From Streptomyces sp. NRRL F-6676 (GTDB taxonomy: Bacteria > Actinomycetota > Actinomycetes > Streptomycetales > Streptomycetaceae), in assembly GCF_000725625.1 (NCBI RefSeq), contig NZ_JOHS01000060.1, positions 6,581 through 70,580 of the forward strand: a stretch of 64,000 bases of DNA. The letters are read 5' to 3'. Below the pieces are notes generated by a model. The model ran no database searches, had not been told where the DNA came from, and saw nothing but the letters and a program-made list of their open reading frames with translations. Shown here piece by piece: positions 17,970-28,357 of this stretch. The translations under genes were made by a program, and so were the position numbers. Each line of letters starts with the position of its first letter. The stretch's first letter is position 1.

Positions 17970-18062
17970 CCGGGGGCCCGCCCCCGGACCCCCACACGGG
18001 GCTCCGCCCCGTTTCGCGCCCACGCGGCGGAGCCGCATGGTGACACAGCCCCGCGCCCCTTT
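17970..18062. repeat. Dispersed hairpin repeat cluster between the RHH gene and scpA
   Basis: This contains a 7-bp stem (CCGGGGG 17970-17976 with CCCCCGG 17981-17987), a second stem (ACGGGG 17996-18001 with CCCCGT 18007-18012), then GCGGCGGAGCCGC and CACAGCCCCGCGCCCCTTTCAG. The latter words recur at 37497-37532 and, inverted, at 30495-30535. It may terminate the ParA/RHH transcript. Confidence 0.7.
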
Positions 18063-18116
18063 CAGCCGGGTCGGTAGTCCTGTGCCGCGGACGGCAGAAG
18101 GTAGCCTGCGAGCGCT

Positions 18117-19133
18117 ATGACCCCGCCCGACACTCCCCGCGGCCGCCGCCGCCCTCTGGGCGCCGGGCCCACCTCGCCCCGCACGCTCACGCCCCCCGAA
18201 CAGGACGCCGCGCCGTCGCCCCCGGCGCAGTCGCCCCCGGCGCCGCCGTCCGAGCAGGCCGCCGAAGCGCCGCCCCCGCCCGAGCGCGTCGTCGACACGG
18301 AAACAACGCCCGAGCCGCTTGCCGAGCCGGAGGGTGTGTTCACCGTGCGGCTGGTGAACTTCGAGGGGCCCTTCGATCTGCTGTTGCAGCTGATCTCGCG
18401 GCACAAGCTGGACGTCACCGAGGTCGCCCTGTCGAAGGTGACCGACGAGTTCATGGCGCACATCCGGGGGATGGGGAGCGACTGGGACCTGGACCGGACG
18501 ACCGAGTTCCTCGTCGTCGCGGCCACCCTGCTCGACCTCAAGGCGGCCCGGCTGCTGCCCACCGCCGAGGTCGAGGACGAGGCCGACCTCGCCCTGCTGG
18601 AGGCACGCGACCTGCTGTTCGCGCGGCTGCTCCAGTACCGCGCGTACAAGCGGATCGCCGAGATCTTCCACGGGCGGGCCGAAGCCGAGGCCCGTCGCTA
18701 CCCGCGCACCGTCGGCCTCGAACCGCACCACGCCGAGCTGCTCCCCGACGTCGTCATCAGCATCGGACCCGAGGGGTTCGCCCGGCTCGCCGTCAAGGCG
18801 ATGCAGCCCAAGCCCAAGCCGCAGGTCTACGTCGACCACATCCACGCCCCGCTGGTGAGCGTCCGCGAGCAGGCCGGCATCGTCGTGGCCCGGCTGCGCG
18901 AACTCGGCGAGGCCAGCTTCCGGGTACTCGTCGAGGACACCGACGACACCCTCACCGTCGTCGCCCGGTTCCTCGCCCTGCTGGAGCTGTACCGCGAGAA
19001 GGCCGTCGCCCTGGACCAGGAGACCGCCCTCGGCGAGCTCCTGGTCCGCTGGACCGGTGACGGTGACCAACAGCCCACCGTCACGGACGAGTTCGACCGC
19101 CCACCGGAGAAGAAGGAGGAGAAGGACGCGTGA
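18117..19133 (+). CDS. scpA: Segregation and condensation protein A
   Basis: The kleisin subunit of the SMC-ScpAB chromosome condensin, 338 residues. A Pro/Glu-rich N-terminal extension of about 75 residues precedes the conserved start FTVRLVNFEGPFDLLLQLI, followed by SRHKLDVTEVALSKVTDEF and EFLVVAATLLDLKAARLLP. The C-terminal winged helix that binds the SMC head is around RFLALLELYREKAVALDQ. The stop overlaps the scpB GTG start (GTGA). Start chosen at the ATG after AGCGCT; no strong Shine-Dalgarno sequence is visible. Confidence 0.95.
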   Translation: MTPPDTPRGRRRPLGAGPTSPRTLTPPEQDAAPSPPAQSPPAPPSEQAAEAPPPPERVVDTETTPEPLAEPEGVFTVRLVNFEGPFDLLLQLISRHKLDVTEVALSKVTDEFMAHIRGMGSDWDLDRTTEFLVVAATLLDLKAARLLPTAEVEDEADLALLEARDLLFARLLQYRAYKRIAEIFHGRAEAEARRYPRTVGLEPHHAELLPDVVISIGPEGFARLAVKAMQPKPKPQVYVDHIHAPLVSVREQAGIVVARLRELGEASFRVLVEDTDDTLTVVARFLALLELYREKAVALDQETALGELLVRWTGDGDQQPTVTDEFDRPPEKKEEKDA

Positions 19134-19846
19134 GTGAGCAGATCGCCGGGGGGACGGAGGCCGGCACCGACCCCGCCCTCGACCCCGTCGCCGGGCTCGA
19201 CCTCAAGCCCGCTCTCGAGGCCGTCCTCATGGTCGTCGACGAGCCCGCCACCGAGGCGCACCTCGCCAAGATCCTCCAGCGGCCCCGCCGCGAGATCACC
19301 CGCGCCCTGCGCGAGCTGGCCGACGAGTACACCGCACAGCGCCGCGGCTTCGAGCTGCGCTTCGTCGCGAACGGCTGGCGCTTCTACACCCGCGCCGACT
19401 ACGCCCCCGCCGTCGAACGCTTCGTCCTGGACGGGCAGCAGGCCCGGCTCACCCAGGCCGCGCTGGAGACCCTCGCGGTCGTCGCCTACCGCCAGCCGGT
19501 CAGCCGCAGCCGTGTCTCCGCCGTCCGCGGGGTCAACTGCGACGGCGTCATGCGCACCCTCCTCCAGCGCGGGCTGGTGGAGGAGGCGGGCACGGAACCC
19601 GAAACAGGTGCGATCCTGTACGTGACGACGAACTACTTCCTGGAGCGGATGGGCCTGCGCGGCCTGGACGAACTCCCGGAGCTCGCGCCCTTCCTCCCGG
19701 AGGCGGAGGCGATCGAGGCCGACACCCAGGAGGGCGTACCGTCGTTCGACCCGGACGCGCCGGACCCGGACGAGGACCGCGCCCCGGACACCACGCACCA
19801 CACGTACACCACGCACCACACATACACGACGACGACGGAACTTTGA
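19130..19846 (+). CDS. scpB: Segregation and condensation protein B
   Basis: A 238-residue partner of ScpA with two winged helices. LKPALEAVLMVVDEPATEAHLA opens the first and ARLTQAALETLAVVAYRQPVSRS marks the second, followed by RGVNCDGVMRTLLQRGLVEE and LYVTTNYFLERMGL. The GTG start overlaps the scpA stop and the stop overlaps the following ATG, so the genes are coupled. The tail is unusual: after an acidic stretch it ends in two copies of a Thr/His/Tyr hexapeptide (THHTYT type) coded by an 18-bp repeat at 19790-19825. Confidence 0.94.
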   Translation: MSEQIAGGTEAGTDPALDPVAGLDLKPALEAVLMVVDEPATEAHLAKILQRPRREITRALRELADEYTAQRRGFELRFVANGWRFYTRADYAPAVERFVLDGQQARLTQAALETLAVVAYRQPVSRSRVSAVRGVNCDGVMRTLLQRGLVEEAGTEPETGAILYVTTNYFLERMGLRGLDELPELAPFLPEAEAIEADTQEGVPSFDPDAPDPDEDRAPDTTHHTYTTHHTYTTTTEL

Positions 19847-20949
19847 TGCGAAGCAGCGGCAGCGGCAAGAGCGGCGGGCGCGGTAACCACCGCGGTGCCG
19901 GCAACAACAGGGACGACAGGCAGGGGCAGGGCGGCCGCCCCCGCCGGCCCCGCCCCGAGGAGCGCCGTTACGACGTCGGTCCCGGCGCCACCAAGGACGG
20001 CCCGAAGGCCGGCCGCGGCGACTCCGCGCGGGGCGCCGGCGCGCGCGGCGGGGCCAAGGGCGGCCCCCGCCAGCCCCAGCAGGGCGGCAGCGGCGGCACC
20101 GGCCGCGGCGGCCGTTCGGCCCCGGCCCGCTCCCGCGAGTACGAGGCCCGCGCCGAGGAGCGCAACCGCGAGCGGTACGCCGACAAGAAGGACGTCCGGC
20201 CGCCGAAGACCTTCCCCGGCGCGGAGCAGGAGGGCGAGCGGCTGCAAAAGGTCCTCGCCCGCGCCGGCTACGGCTCCCGCCGCGCCTGCGAGGAGCTGAT
20301 CGAGGACGCCCGCGTCGAGGTCAACGGCGAGATCGTGCTCGAGCAGGGCAAGCGGGTCGATCCCGAGCACGACGAGATCAAGGTCGACGGGCTCACCGTC
20401 GCCACGCAGTCGTACCAGTTCTTCTCGCTGAACAAGCCCGCCGGCGTCGTCTCCACGATGGAGGACCCCGAGGGACGGCAGTGCCTCGGTGACTACGTCA
20501 CCAACCGCGAGACCCGGCTCTTCCACGTCGGCAGGCTCGACACCGAGACCGAGGGCGTCATCCTGCTCACCAACCACGGCGAGCTGGCCCACCGGCTGAC
20601 CCACCCGCGCTACGGCGTGCGCAAGACCTACCTCGCGCACATCGTCGGCCCCATCCCGCGCGACCTCGGCAAGCGGCTCAAGGACGGCATCCAGCTCGAG
20701 GACGGGTACGCGCGCGCGGACCACTTCCGGGTGGTCGAACAGACCGGCAAGAACTACCTCGTCGAGGTCACCCTGCACGAGGGCCGCAAGCACATCGTGC
20801 GGCGGATGCTGGCGGAGGCGGGCTTCCCGGTCGACAAGCTCGTCCGCACGGCGTTCGGCCCGATCACCCTGGGCGACCAGAAGTCGGGCTGGCTGCGGCG
20901 GCTGTCGAACACGGAGGTCGGCATGCTGATGCAGGAGGTCGAGCTGTAG
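19846..20949 (+). CDS. rluB: rRNA pseudouridine synthase, RsuA/RluB family
   Basis: A 367-residue enzyme expected to convert a uridine of 23S rRNA to pseudouridine. About 125 N-terminal residues are Gly/Arg/Pro-rich and disordered. The S4 RNA-binding domain follows (ERLQKVLARAGYGSRRACEELI), then the catalytic domain. There the motif LFHVGRLDTETEGVILLTN contains the catalytic Asp in GRLD. KTYLAHIVGPI and EGRKHIVRRMLAEAG are the conserved late blocks. The ATG shares a base with the scpB TGA. Target position is assumed from family. Confidence 0.92.
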   Translation: MRSSGSGKSGGRGNHRGAGNNRDDRQGQGGRPRRPRPEERRYDVGPGATKDGPKAGRGDSARGAGARGGAKGGPRQPQQGGSGGTGRGGRSAPARSREYEARAEERNRERYADKKDVRPPKTFPGAEQEGERLQKVLARAGYGSRRACEELIEDARVEVNGEIVLEQGKRVDPEHDEIKVDGLTVATQSYQFFSLNKPAGVVSTMEDPEGRQCLGDYVTNRETRLFHVGRLDTETEGVILLTNHGELAHRLTHPRYGVRKTYLAHIVGPIPRDLGKRLKDGIQLEDGYARADHFRVVEQTGKNYLVEVTLHEGRKHIVRRMLAEAGFPVDKLVRTAFGPITLGDQKSGWLRRLSNTEVGMLMQEVEL

Positions 20950-20967
20950 GCCGGTGCCCTGCTCGTA

Positions 20968-21003
20968 CCGTCTCGTCAGACGGGCGCCGCGGTCCCGGCG
21001 CCC
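20968..21003 (+). terminator. Paired hairpins after rluB
   Basis: CCGTCT (20968-20973) pairs with AGACGG (20978-20983) across CGTC. GGGCGCCG (20982-20989) pairs with CGGCGCCC (20996-21003). They lie 20-55 bp after the rluB stop and probably attenuate or end that transcript before aroH. TTGACC (21022-21027) could start a new promoter. Confidence 0.5.
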
Positions 21004-21072
21004 TCCTCGCTGACTACGCTTGACCTACACCATCCGTACGCACGCCGTAGGCGACACAGCGAGGAGCAGCAC

Positions 21073-21435
21073 GTGGCGGTACGAGCGGTCCGGGGCGCCG
21101 TCCAGCTCGAGCGGGACGAGGCCGGACACATGAGCGAGCAGGTCGGCGAGCTGCTCACCGCACTGATGGAGCGGAACGGGCTGACCGCCGAGGACCTGAT
21201 CAGCATCTGGTTCACGGCCACGCCCGATCTGCACAGCGACTTCCCGGCGGTCGCCGCCCGCAAGCTCGGCATCGTCGACGTGCCCCTGATCTGCGCCCAG
21301 GAACTCGACATCGCGGGCGCCATGCCCCGGGTCGTACGGATACTCGCGCACGTCGAGACCGACCGGCCGCGCGCCGGCCTCGCCCACGTCTACCTCGGCG
21401 CCGCGGCCGCCCTGCGCAAGGACATCGCCCAGTGA
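21073..21435 (+). CDS. aroH: Chorismate mutase, AroH class
   Basis: A 120-residue monofunctional AroH-type chorismate mutase making prephenate for Tyr and Phe. RAVRGAVQLERDEAGHMSEQV opens the protein, with the conserved Arg of VRGA and, later, an Arg near MPRVVRILAHVETDRPR. SIWFTATPDLHSDFPAVAAR and HVYLGAAAALR are family blocks. GAGGAG lies 6-11 nt before the GTG. The stop overlaps the tyrA start (GTGA), which fits prephenate hand-over to TyrA. Confidence 0.93.
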   Translation: MAVRAVRGAVQLERDEAGHMSEQVGELLTALMERNGLTAEDLISIWFTATPDLHSDFPAVAARKLGIVDVPLICAQELDIAGAMPRVVRILAHVETDRPRAGLAHVYLGAAAALRKDIAQ

Positions 21436-22526
21436 GAACCGCACTCGTCCTCGGCACGGGACTGATCGGCACCTCCGCCGCGCTCGCGCTGGCGCAGCGC
21501 GGTGTCACCGTGCACCTCGCCGACCACGACCCCGAGCAGGCCCGGACGGCCGCCGCACTCGGCGCCGGCACCGACGAGGCCCCCGAGGGCCCCGTCGACC
21601 TGGTGCTCGTCGCCGCCCCGCCCGCCCACGTCGCCACCGTGCTCGCCGACGCCATGCGACGCGGCCTCGGGTACGGCTACCTCGACGTGGCCAGCGTCAA
21701 GGGCGGCCCCCGCCGCGAACTCGAGGCCCTCGGCCTGGGCGACGAGCTGCTCGCCCGCTACCTCGGCACGCACCCCATGTCCGGCCGCGAGAAGTCCGGC
21801 CCGCTGGCCGCCACCGGGGACCTCTTCGAGGGCCGCCCCTGGGTGCTGACCCCCACCCGGGACACCGACACCGAGGTGCTCAACCTCGCCCTCGAACTGG
21901 TCTCGCACTGCCGTGCCGTCCCCGTCGTCATGGACGCCGACGCCCACGACCGCGCCGTCGCCCTCGTCTCGCACATGCCGCATCTGGTCTCCAGCATGGT
22001 CGCCGCACGGCTCCAGCACGCCGAGGAGAGCGCCGTACGGCTGTGCGGGCAGGGCATCCGGGACGTGACCCGGATCGCCGCCTCCGACCCCCGGATGTGG
22101 ATCGACATCCTCTCCGCCAATCCCGGACCCGTCGCCGACCTGCTCACCGACGTCGCCGCCGACCTCGACGAGACCGTACGGGCGCTGCGCGCATTGCAGT
22201 CCTCCGACGACAGCAAGCGGCGCGAGGGCGCCGACGGCGTCGAGACCATGCTGCGGCGCGGCAACGCCGGACAGGTCCGGGTCCCCGGCAAGCACGGCAG
22301 TGCCCCGCGGGCCTACGAGGTCGTCGCCGTGCTCATCGACGACCAGCCGGGCCAGCTGGCCCGTATCTTCGCCGACGCGGGGCTGGCCGGCGTCAACATC
22401 GAGGACGTCCGCATCGAGCACGCGACGGGGCAGCAGGCCGGTCATGTCCAGCTGATGGTGGAGCCGAGCCGTGCGCCCGTCCTCACGGCGGCGCTGCGGG
22501 AACGGGGCTGGGCGATCCGCCAGTGA
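21432..22526 (+). CDS. tyrA: Prephenate dehydrogenase with ACT domain
   Basis: A 364-residue NAD(P)-dependent prephenate dehydrogenase for tyrosine synthesis. The nucleotide loop is LVLGTGLIGTSAALALA. GTHPMSGREKSGPLAA carries the catalytic histidine of the family, and HDRAVALVSHMPHLVSS follows. A C-terminal ACT domain (from about residue 296, VVAVLIDDQPGQLARIFADA) probably gives feedback control by an amino acid. The GTG start overlaps the aroH stop. Confidence 0.95.
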   Translation: MRTALVLGTGLIGTSAALALAQRGVTVHLADHDPEQARTAAALGAGTDEAPEGPVDLVLVAAPPAHVATVLADAMRRGLGYGYLDVASVKGGPRRELEALGLGDELLARYLGTHPMSGREKSGPLAATGDLFEGRPWVLTPTRDTDTEVLNLALELVSHCRAVPVVMDADAHDRAVALVSHMPHLVSSMVAARLQHAEESAVRLCGQGIRDVTRIAASDPRMWIDILSANPGPVADLLTDVAADLDETVRALRALQSSDDSKRREGADGVETMLRRGNAGQVRVPGKHGSAPRAYEVVAVLIDDQPGQLARIFADAGLAGVNIEDVRIEHATGQQAGHVQLMVEPSRAPVLTAALRERGWAIRQ

Positions 22527-22668
22527 CCGTCCGGCGCTGACCGCCGGGCGGTGAGCCGGGCTCGGCTGTCGGAGGGGTGTCCGTGAGCCAGTAACCTTGT
22601 GCGGGACGCCCCAGGGCCGTCCCGCACCACCCTTCACCCACCACCCTGCACCTGGAAGGTGTTCCACC

Positions 22669-23349
22669 GTGGAAAGCGTCCCGGCAGTGATTGTCGCCAT
22701 CGACGGCCCCTCCGGCACGGGCAAGTCGAGCACGTCGAAGGCCGTGGCCGCACAGCTCGGCCTGAGCTACCTGGACACCGGCGCCCAGTACCGGGCGATC
22801 ACCTGGTGGATGGTGACCAACGGCATCGACATAGACGACCCGTCGGCGATCGCCGACGCGGCCGGCAAGCCCGAGATCGTCTCCGGCACCGACCCGGAGC
22901 GGCCGACGATCACGGTCGACGGAACCGACGTGGCCGGTCCGATCCGCACCCAGGAGGTCACGGCCAAGGTCAGCGCCGTCAGCGCGGTGCCCGAGGTGCG
23001 TGCCCGGATCACCGAGCTGCAACGCTCGCTCGCCGCGGGTGCCGCGCGGGGCATCGTCGTCGAGGGCCGCGACATCGGCACGACCGTGCTGCCCGACGCC
23101 GACCTGAAGATCTTCCTCACCGCCTCCCCGGAGGCGCGTGCCGCCCGCCGCAGCGGCGAGCTCAAGGGCGCCGACGTCCAGGCCACCCGCGAGGCCCTGA
23201 TCAAGCGGGACGCGGCCGACGCCGGCCGCAAGACCTCCCCGCTGGCCAAGGCGGACGACGCGGTCGAGGTGGACACCACCGAGCTGACCCTTCAGCAGGT
23301 CGTCGAGTGCGTCGTCACCCTCGTCGAGGAGAAGCGGGCCGGGAAGTGA
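22669..23349 (+). CDS. cmk: Cytidylate kinase
   Basis: A 226-residue (d)CMP kinase. The P-loop is IDGPSGTGKSSTSK, followed by YLDTGAQYRAITW. VVEGRDIGTTVLPDADLKIFLTAS is the conserved GRDIGT block, and RRSGELKGADVQATREALIKRD includes the LID arginines. GGAAGG lies 10 nt before the GTG at 22669. The stop overlaps the next GTG (GTGA). In actinobacteria cmk is commonly followed by an acyltransferase and der, as here. Confidence 0.95.
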   Translation: MESVPAVIVAIDGPSGTGKSSTSKAVAAQLGLSYLDTGAQYRAITWWMVTNGIDIDDPSAIADAAGKPEIVSGTDPERPTITVDGTDVAGPIRTQEVTAKVSAVSAVPEVRARITELQRSLAAGAARGIVVEGRDIGTTVLPDADLKIFLTASPEARAARRSGELKGADVQATREALIKRDAADAGRKTSPLAKADDAVEVDTTELTLQQVVECVVTLVEEKRAGK

Positions 23350-24044
23350 CCGTGCCCTCCGCTCCGTCCGGCCGCTCCGCTCCGTCCGTGCCCTCCGCTC
23401 CGTCCGGTCCGTCCGGGAAGGGTGCCGAGGTGGGCCGGCGCATCGGCGTCGGACTGATGTACGGGCTGTGGAAGCCGCGCGTCCTCGGTGCCTGGCGGGT
23501 GCCCGCCACCGGTCCGCTGATCTTCGCCGTCAACCACTCGCACAACGTCGACGGCCCCATGGTCATGGGCGTGGCGCCCCGGCCGACGCACTTCCTGATC
23601 AAGAAGGAGGCGTTCGTCGGCCCGCTGGGGCGCTTCCTCACCGGCATCGGCCAGCTCAAGGTGGACCGCCACTCCACCGACCGCACGGCCATAGGGCAGG
23701 CGCTCGGTGTGCTGGCGGACGGCGGAGTCCTGGGCATCTTCCCGGAGGGCACCCGGGGCGAGGGCGACTTCGCCTCGCTGCGCGCCGGGCTCGCCTACTT
23801 CGCGGTGCGTGGCGGCGCCCCGATCGTCCCGGTCGCGGTGCTGGGAAGCACGGACCGTCCCGGACGGTTGATAAAGGCGCTGCCCCCACTGCGCTCCCGG
23901 GTCGATGTCGTCTTCGGTGAGCCCTTCGAGGCGGGCGACGGCAGCGGGCGGCGCACCCGCAAGGCGCTGGACGAGGCCACCGAGCGCATCCAGAAGCAGC
24001 TCACCGCGCACCTGGAAAACGCCAGGCGCCTCACCGGGCGCTGA
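23346..24044 (+). CDS. 1-acyl-sn-glycerol-3-phosphate acyltransferase, PlsC family
   Basis: A 232-residue membrane-associated acyltransferase likely converting lysophosphatidate to phosphatidate. Block I is FAVNHSHNVDGPM; the catalytic spacing is H-x4-D and is kept as HSHNVD. Block II is near GQLKVDRHSTDR, and block III is GIFPEGTRGEGDFASL. Residues 3-25 are a Ser/Pro/Ala/Gly low-complexity stretch coded by repeated CCCTCCGCTCCGTCCG words (23355-23417). The GTG at 23346 overlaps the cmk stop; a GTG at 23352 is possible. Confidence 0.88.
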   Translation: MTVPSAPSGRSAPSVPSAPSGPSGKGAEVGRRIGVGLMYGLWKPRVLGAWRVPATGPLIFAVNHSHNVDGPMVMGVAPRPTHFLIKKEAFVGPLGRFLTGIGQLKVDRHSTDRTAIGQALGVLADGGVLGIFPEGTRGEGDFASLRAGLAYFAVRGGAPIVPVAVLGSTDRPGRLIKALPPLRSRVDVVFGEPFEAGDGSGRRTRKALDEATERIQKQLTAHLENARRLTGR

Positions 24045-24118
24045 GTGACACTTGAGTAGTGGATCACCCGGTACAGGGGGGTTCCACCGATCACCACGAT
24101 GAACGAGGTACGGACTTC

Positions 24119-25597
24119 ATGAACGACCACATCCACCCCGAGGGCTCGGGCGAGGAGCACGACCACGGGGCGCTCGGCGACGCCGAGTACGCGCAGTTCA
24201 TGGAGCTGGCCGCCGAAGAGGGCTTCGACATCGAGGACGTCGAGGGCGCGATCGAGGAGGCCGGGCACGGCCCGCTGCCGGTCCTCGCCGTCGTCGGCCG
24301 CCCCAATGTCGGCAAGTCGACACTCGTGAACCGGATCATCGGCCGCCGCGAGGCGGTCGTCGAGGACAAGCCGGGGGTCACCCGCGACCGCGTCACCTAC
24401 GAGGCCGAGTGGGCCGGCCGCCGCTTCAAGGTCGTCGACACCGGCGGCTGGGAGCAGGACGTCCTCGGCATCGACGCCTCCGTGGCCGCGCAGGCCGAGT
24501 ACGCGATCGAGGCCGCCGACGCGGTGGTCTTCGTCGTCGACGCCAAGGTCGGCGCGACCGACACCGACGAGGCCGTCGTCCGGCTGCTGCGCAAGGCGGG
24601 CAAGCCGGTGGTGCTGTGCGCCAACAAGGTCGACGGCCCGAGCGGCGAGGCCGACGCCTCCTACCTCTGGTCGCTCGGCCTCGGCGAACCGCACCCGGTC
24701 TCGGCGCTGCACGGCCGTGGCACCGGCGACATGCTGGACAAGGTCCTGGAGGCGCTGCCCGAGGCGCCGCGCGAGTCCTTCGGCGGGACCGGCATCGGCG
24801 GGCCGCGCCGTATCGCGCTCATCGGCCGGCCCAACGTCGGCAAGTCCTCGCTGCTGAACAAGGTGGCCGGCGAGGAGCGCGTCGTCGTCAACGAACTGGC
24901 GGGCACCACCCGCGACCCGGTCGACGAGCTGATCGAACTCGGCGGCGTGACCTGGAAGTTCGTCGACACGGCGGGCATCCGCAAGCGGGTCCACCTCCAG
25001 CAGGGCGCCGACTACTACGCCTCGCTGCGCACCGCGGCCGCGGTGGAGAAGGCGGAGGTCGCGGTCATCCTGATCGACGCGTCCGAGTCCATCTCGGTCC
25101 AGGACCAGCGGATCGTGACCATGGCGGTCGAGGCGGGCCGCGCGATCGTCCTCGCCTTCAACAAGTGGGACACGCTCGACGAGGAGCGCCGCTACTACCT
25201 GGAGCGGGAGATCGAGACGGAGCTGGGCCAGGTGGCGTGGGCGCCGCGAGTCAACGTCTCGGCGCGCACCGGGCGGCACATGGAGAAGCTGGTCCCCGCG
25301 GTCGAGACCGCGCTGGCAGGCTGGGAGACGCGGGTGCCGACGGGGCGGCTCAACGCGTTCCTCGGCGAGCTGGTCGCCGCTCATCCGCACCCGATCCGGG
25401 GCGGCAAGCAGCCGCGCATCCTCTTCGGTACGCAGGCCGGCACCAAGCCGCCGCGGTTCGTGCTGTTCGCCTCCGGGTTCATCGAGGCGGGGTACCGGCG
25501 GTTCATCGAGCGCCGGCTGCGGGAGGAGTTCGGCTTCGAGGGGACGCCGATCCACATCTCCGTGCGGGTGCGGGAGAAGCGCGGCAAGAAGAAGTGA
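24119..25597 (+). CDS. der: Ribosome-assembly GTPase Der (EngA)
   Basis: A 492-residue tandem GTPase for 50S subunit maturation. An acidic His-rich N-terminus of about 55 residues is followed by G domain 1 (GRPNVGKST near residue 60, DTGGWEQ, NKVD) and G domain 2 (GRPNVGKSS near residue 236, [12 protein letters not shown]). A C-terminal KH-like domain ([17 protein letters not shown]) and a Lys-rich end follow. The ATG at 24119 is preferred on GAGG upstream; an earlier GTG at 24059 is less likely. Six bases after its stop the 39-G run begins. Confidence 0.95.
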   Translation: MNDHIHPEGSGEEHDHGALGDAEYAQFMELAAEEGFDIEDVEGAIEEAGHGPLPVLAVVGRPNVGKSTLVNRIIGRREAVVEDKPGVTRDRVTYEAEWAGRRFKVVDTGGWEQDVLGIDASVAAQAEYAIEAADAVVFVVDAKVGATDTDEAVVRLLRKAGKPVVLCANKVDGPSGEADASYLWSLGLGEPHPVSALHGRGTGDMLDKVLEALPEAPRESFGGTGIGGPRRIALIGRPNVGKSSLLNKVAGEERVVVNELAGTTRDPVDELIELGGVTWKFVDTAGIRKRVHLQQGADYYASLRTAAAVEKAEVAVILIDASESISVQDQRIVTMAVEAGRAIVLAFNKWDTLDEERRYYLEREIETELGQVAWAPRVNVSARTGRHMEKLVPAVETALAGWETRVPTGRLNAFLGELVAAHPHPIRGGKQPRILFGTQAGTKPPRFVLFASGFIEAGYRRFIERRLREEFGFEGTPIHISVRVREKRGKKK

Positions 25598-25601
25598 CCG
25601 G

Positions 25602-26001
<400 letters not shown>

Positions 26002-26096
26002 CCTTAGGATGCGCCATTTCCCCCCACTCCCATCCTTAGGGGGGCCAACCCCCTAAACCCCCGTGGGGCCCCGCGGCCCCGGCCGGCAAGGAACCG

Positions 26097-26900
26097 TCAG
26101 GTGCCCGCCAGGGGGAGGGCCGCGCCCACCAGCTTGCCCTCCGCTGCCGCGCGGTCCAGCGCATCCCGCAGCAGGTCCTCCCTCGGCTGCCGGCCGATGG
26201 ACCCGACCGGAGCCGCGAACAGCAGCACCTGCTGGTGCTTGCCCGCCGCCGTCCGCCACCCGTCCGTCACCTGCAACGGCTGGTGCGCCTGCCACCACGC
26301 CACCGGCGACCCCCCGGAGGGCCCCGGCTGCAACACCGCGTGCAGCCGCCCCATCGCGAGCAGCACCGACCAGCCGTGCAGCACCGCCGGCGCCGTCTCG
26401 ATCGCCGTCAGCGGCATGAACCCCTGCTCGATGAGGAGCGGCAGGAAGTCGTCGCCCATCCCCGTGGCCCCGGGCCGCGCGATCGGCGCCGTCGGCTCGA
26501 CGACCAGCGCCGGATGCAGCTCACCGGCGATCAGCACGAGCCCGCTGGTGACCCCGAGCACCGCCTGCTCGGGCGCCGCCGCGCCCGGCACCTGCGCCGC
26601 CTGCCCGGCCTGCCCCGCCGCCGAGTCCGCCGTGATGGAGCGGACCGCACCCCGCAACTGCTCCTCGGTGACCTTGACGACCTGCGACGGCAGACAGCCG
26701 GCGTGGGCGAAGGCGAGGACGGCGGTCTCCTCGCCGACGAACAGGACGGTGCTCGTGCGCTCCTGCTCCGAGTCGCCCGGGGTACGGCACGACGTGCAGT
26801 CGTAACCGCCCGGGGCGTTCTCTCCGGCGAGCAGCCGTTCGGCCTCTTCGTCGCCGATCTCGGCGCGTACGTCGTCGCTGACATCGAGCATGCGCGGCAC
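26097..26900 (-). CDS. SseB-like family protein
   Basis: A 267-residue protein with a short N-terminal acidic segment (MLDVSDDVRAEIGDEEAERLL) and a Cys pair (YDCTSCRTPGDSEQ). Two SseB-like alpha/beta halves follow, marked by VLFVGEETAVLAFAHAGCLP and VLLFAAPVGSIGRQPRED. SseB-type domains are found in enhanced-serine-sensitivity proteins and Streptomyces homologues have no known reaction. GAGGGAG lies 6-12 nt before the GTG at 26900, which fixes the start. Convergent-side spacing to the poly-G gene is about 95 bp. Confidence 0.7.
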   Translation of the reverse strand: MPRMLDVSDDVRAEIGDEEAERLLAGENAPGGYDCTSCRTPGDSEQERTSTVLFVGEETAVLAFAHAGCLPSQVVKVTEEQLRGAVRSITADSAAGQAGQAAQVPGAAAPEQAVLGVTSGLVLIAGELHPALVVEPTAPIARPGATGMGDDFLPLLIEQGFMPLTAIETAPAVLHGWSVLLAMGRLHAVLQPGPSGGSPVAWWQAHQPLQVTDGWRTAAGKHQQVLLFAAPVGSIGRQPREDLLRDALDRAAAEGKLVGAALPLAGT

Positions 26901-28151
<1,251 letters not shown>

Positions 28152-28177
28152 TCCGGAGCCCCGAGGTCCCTCGCGTA

Positions 28178-28345
28178 CCCCTGAGTTCCCCTGCCGCCCG
28201 TGACGCTTGCACAGGGCAAATGGTTCCCCGAACGGGTTATCGATAGCGCATCCGTTCTGGAACAAGATGGTGAGGGAGCCCAACCCCTTCCCGCGGTGGC
28301 GGGTCTAACCATGCAGTAGGCGGACGAGCCAGGGGAACTCAGGGG
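28178..28345. repeat. Long-range inverted repeat flanking the rpf-GT4 intergenic segment
   Basis: CCCCTGAGTTCCCCTG (28178-28193) is perfectly complementary to CAGGGGAACTCAGGGG (28330-28345), with 136 bp between. The right copy provides the AGGGG part of the ribosome-binding region of the glycosyltransferase at 28358. The enclosed DNA has no gene. Confidence 0.75.
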
Positions 28346-28357
28346 ATACAGGGACGC

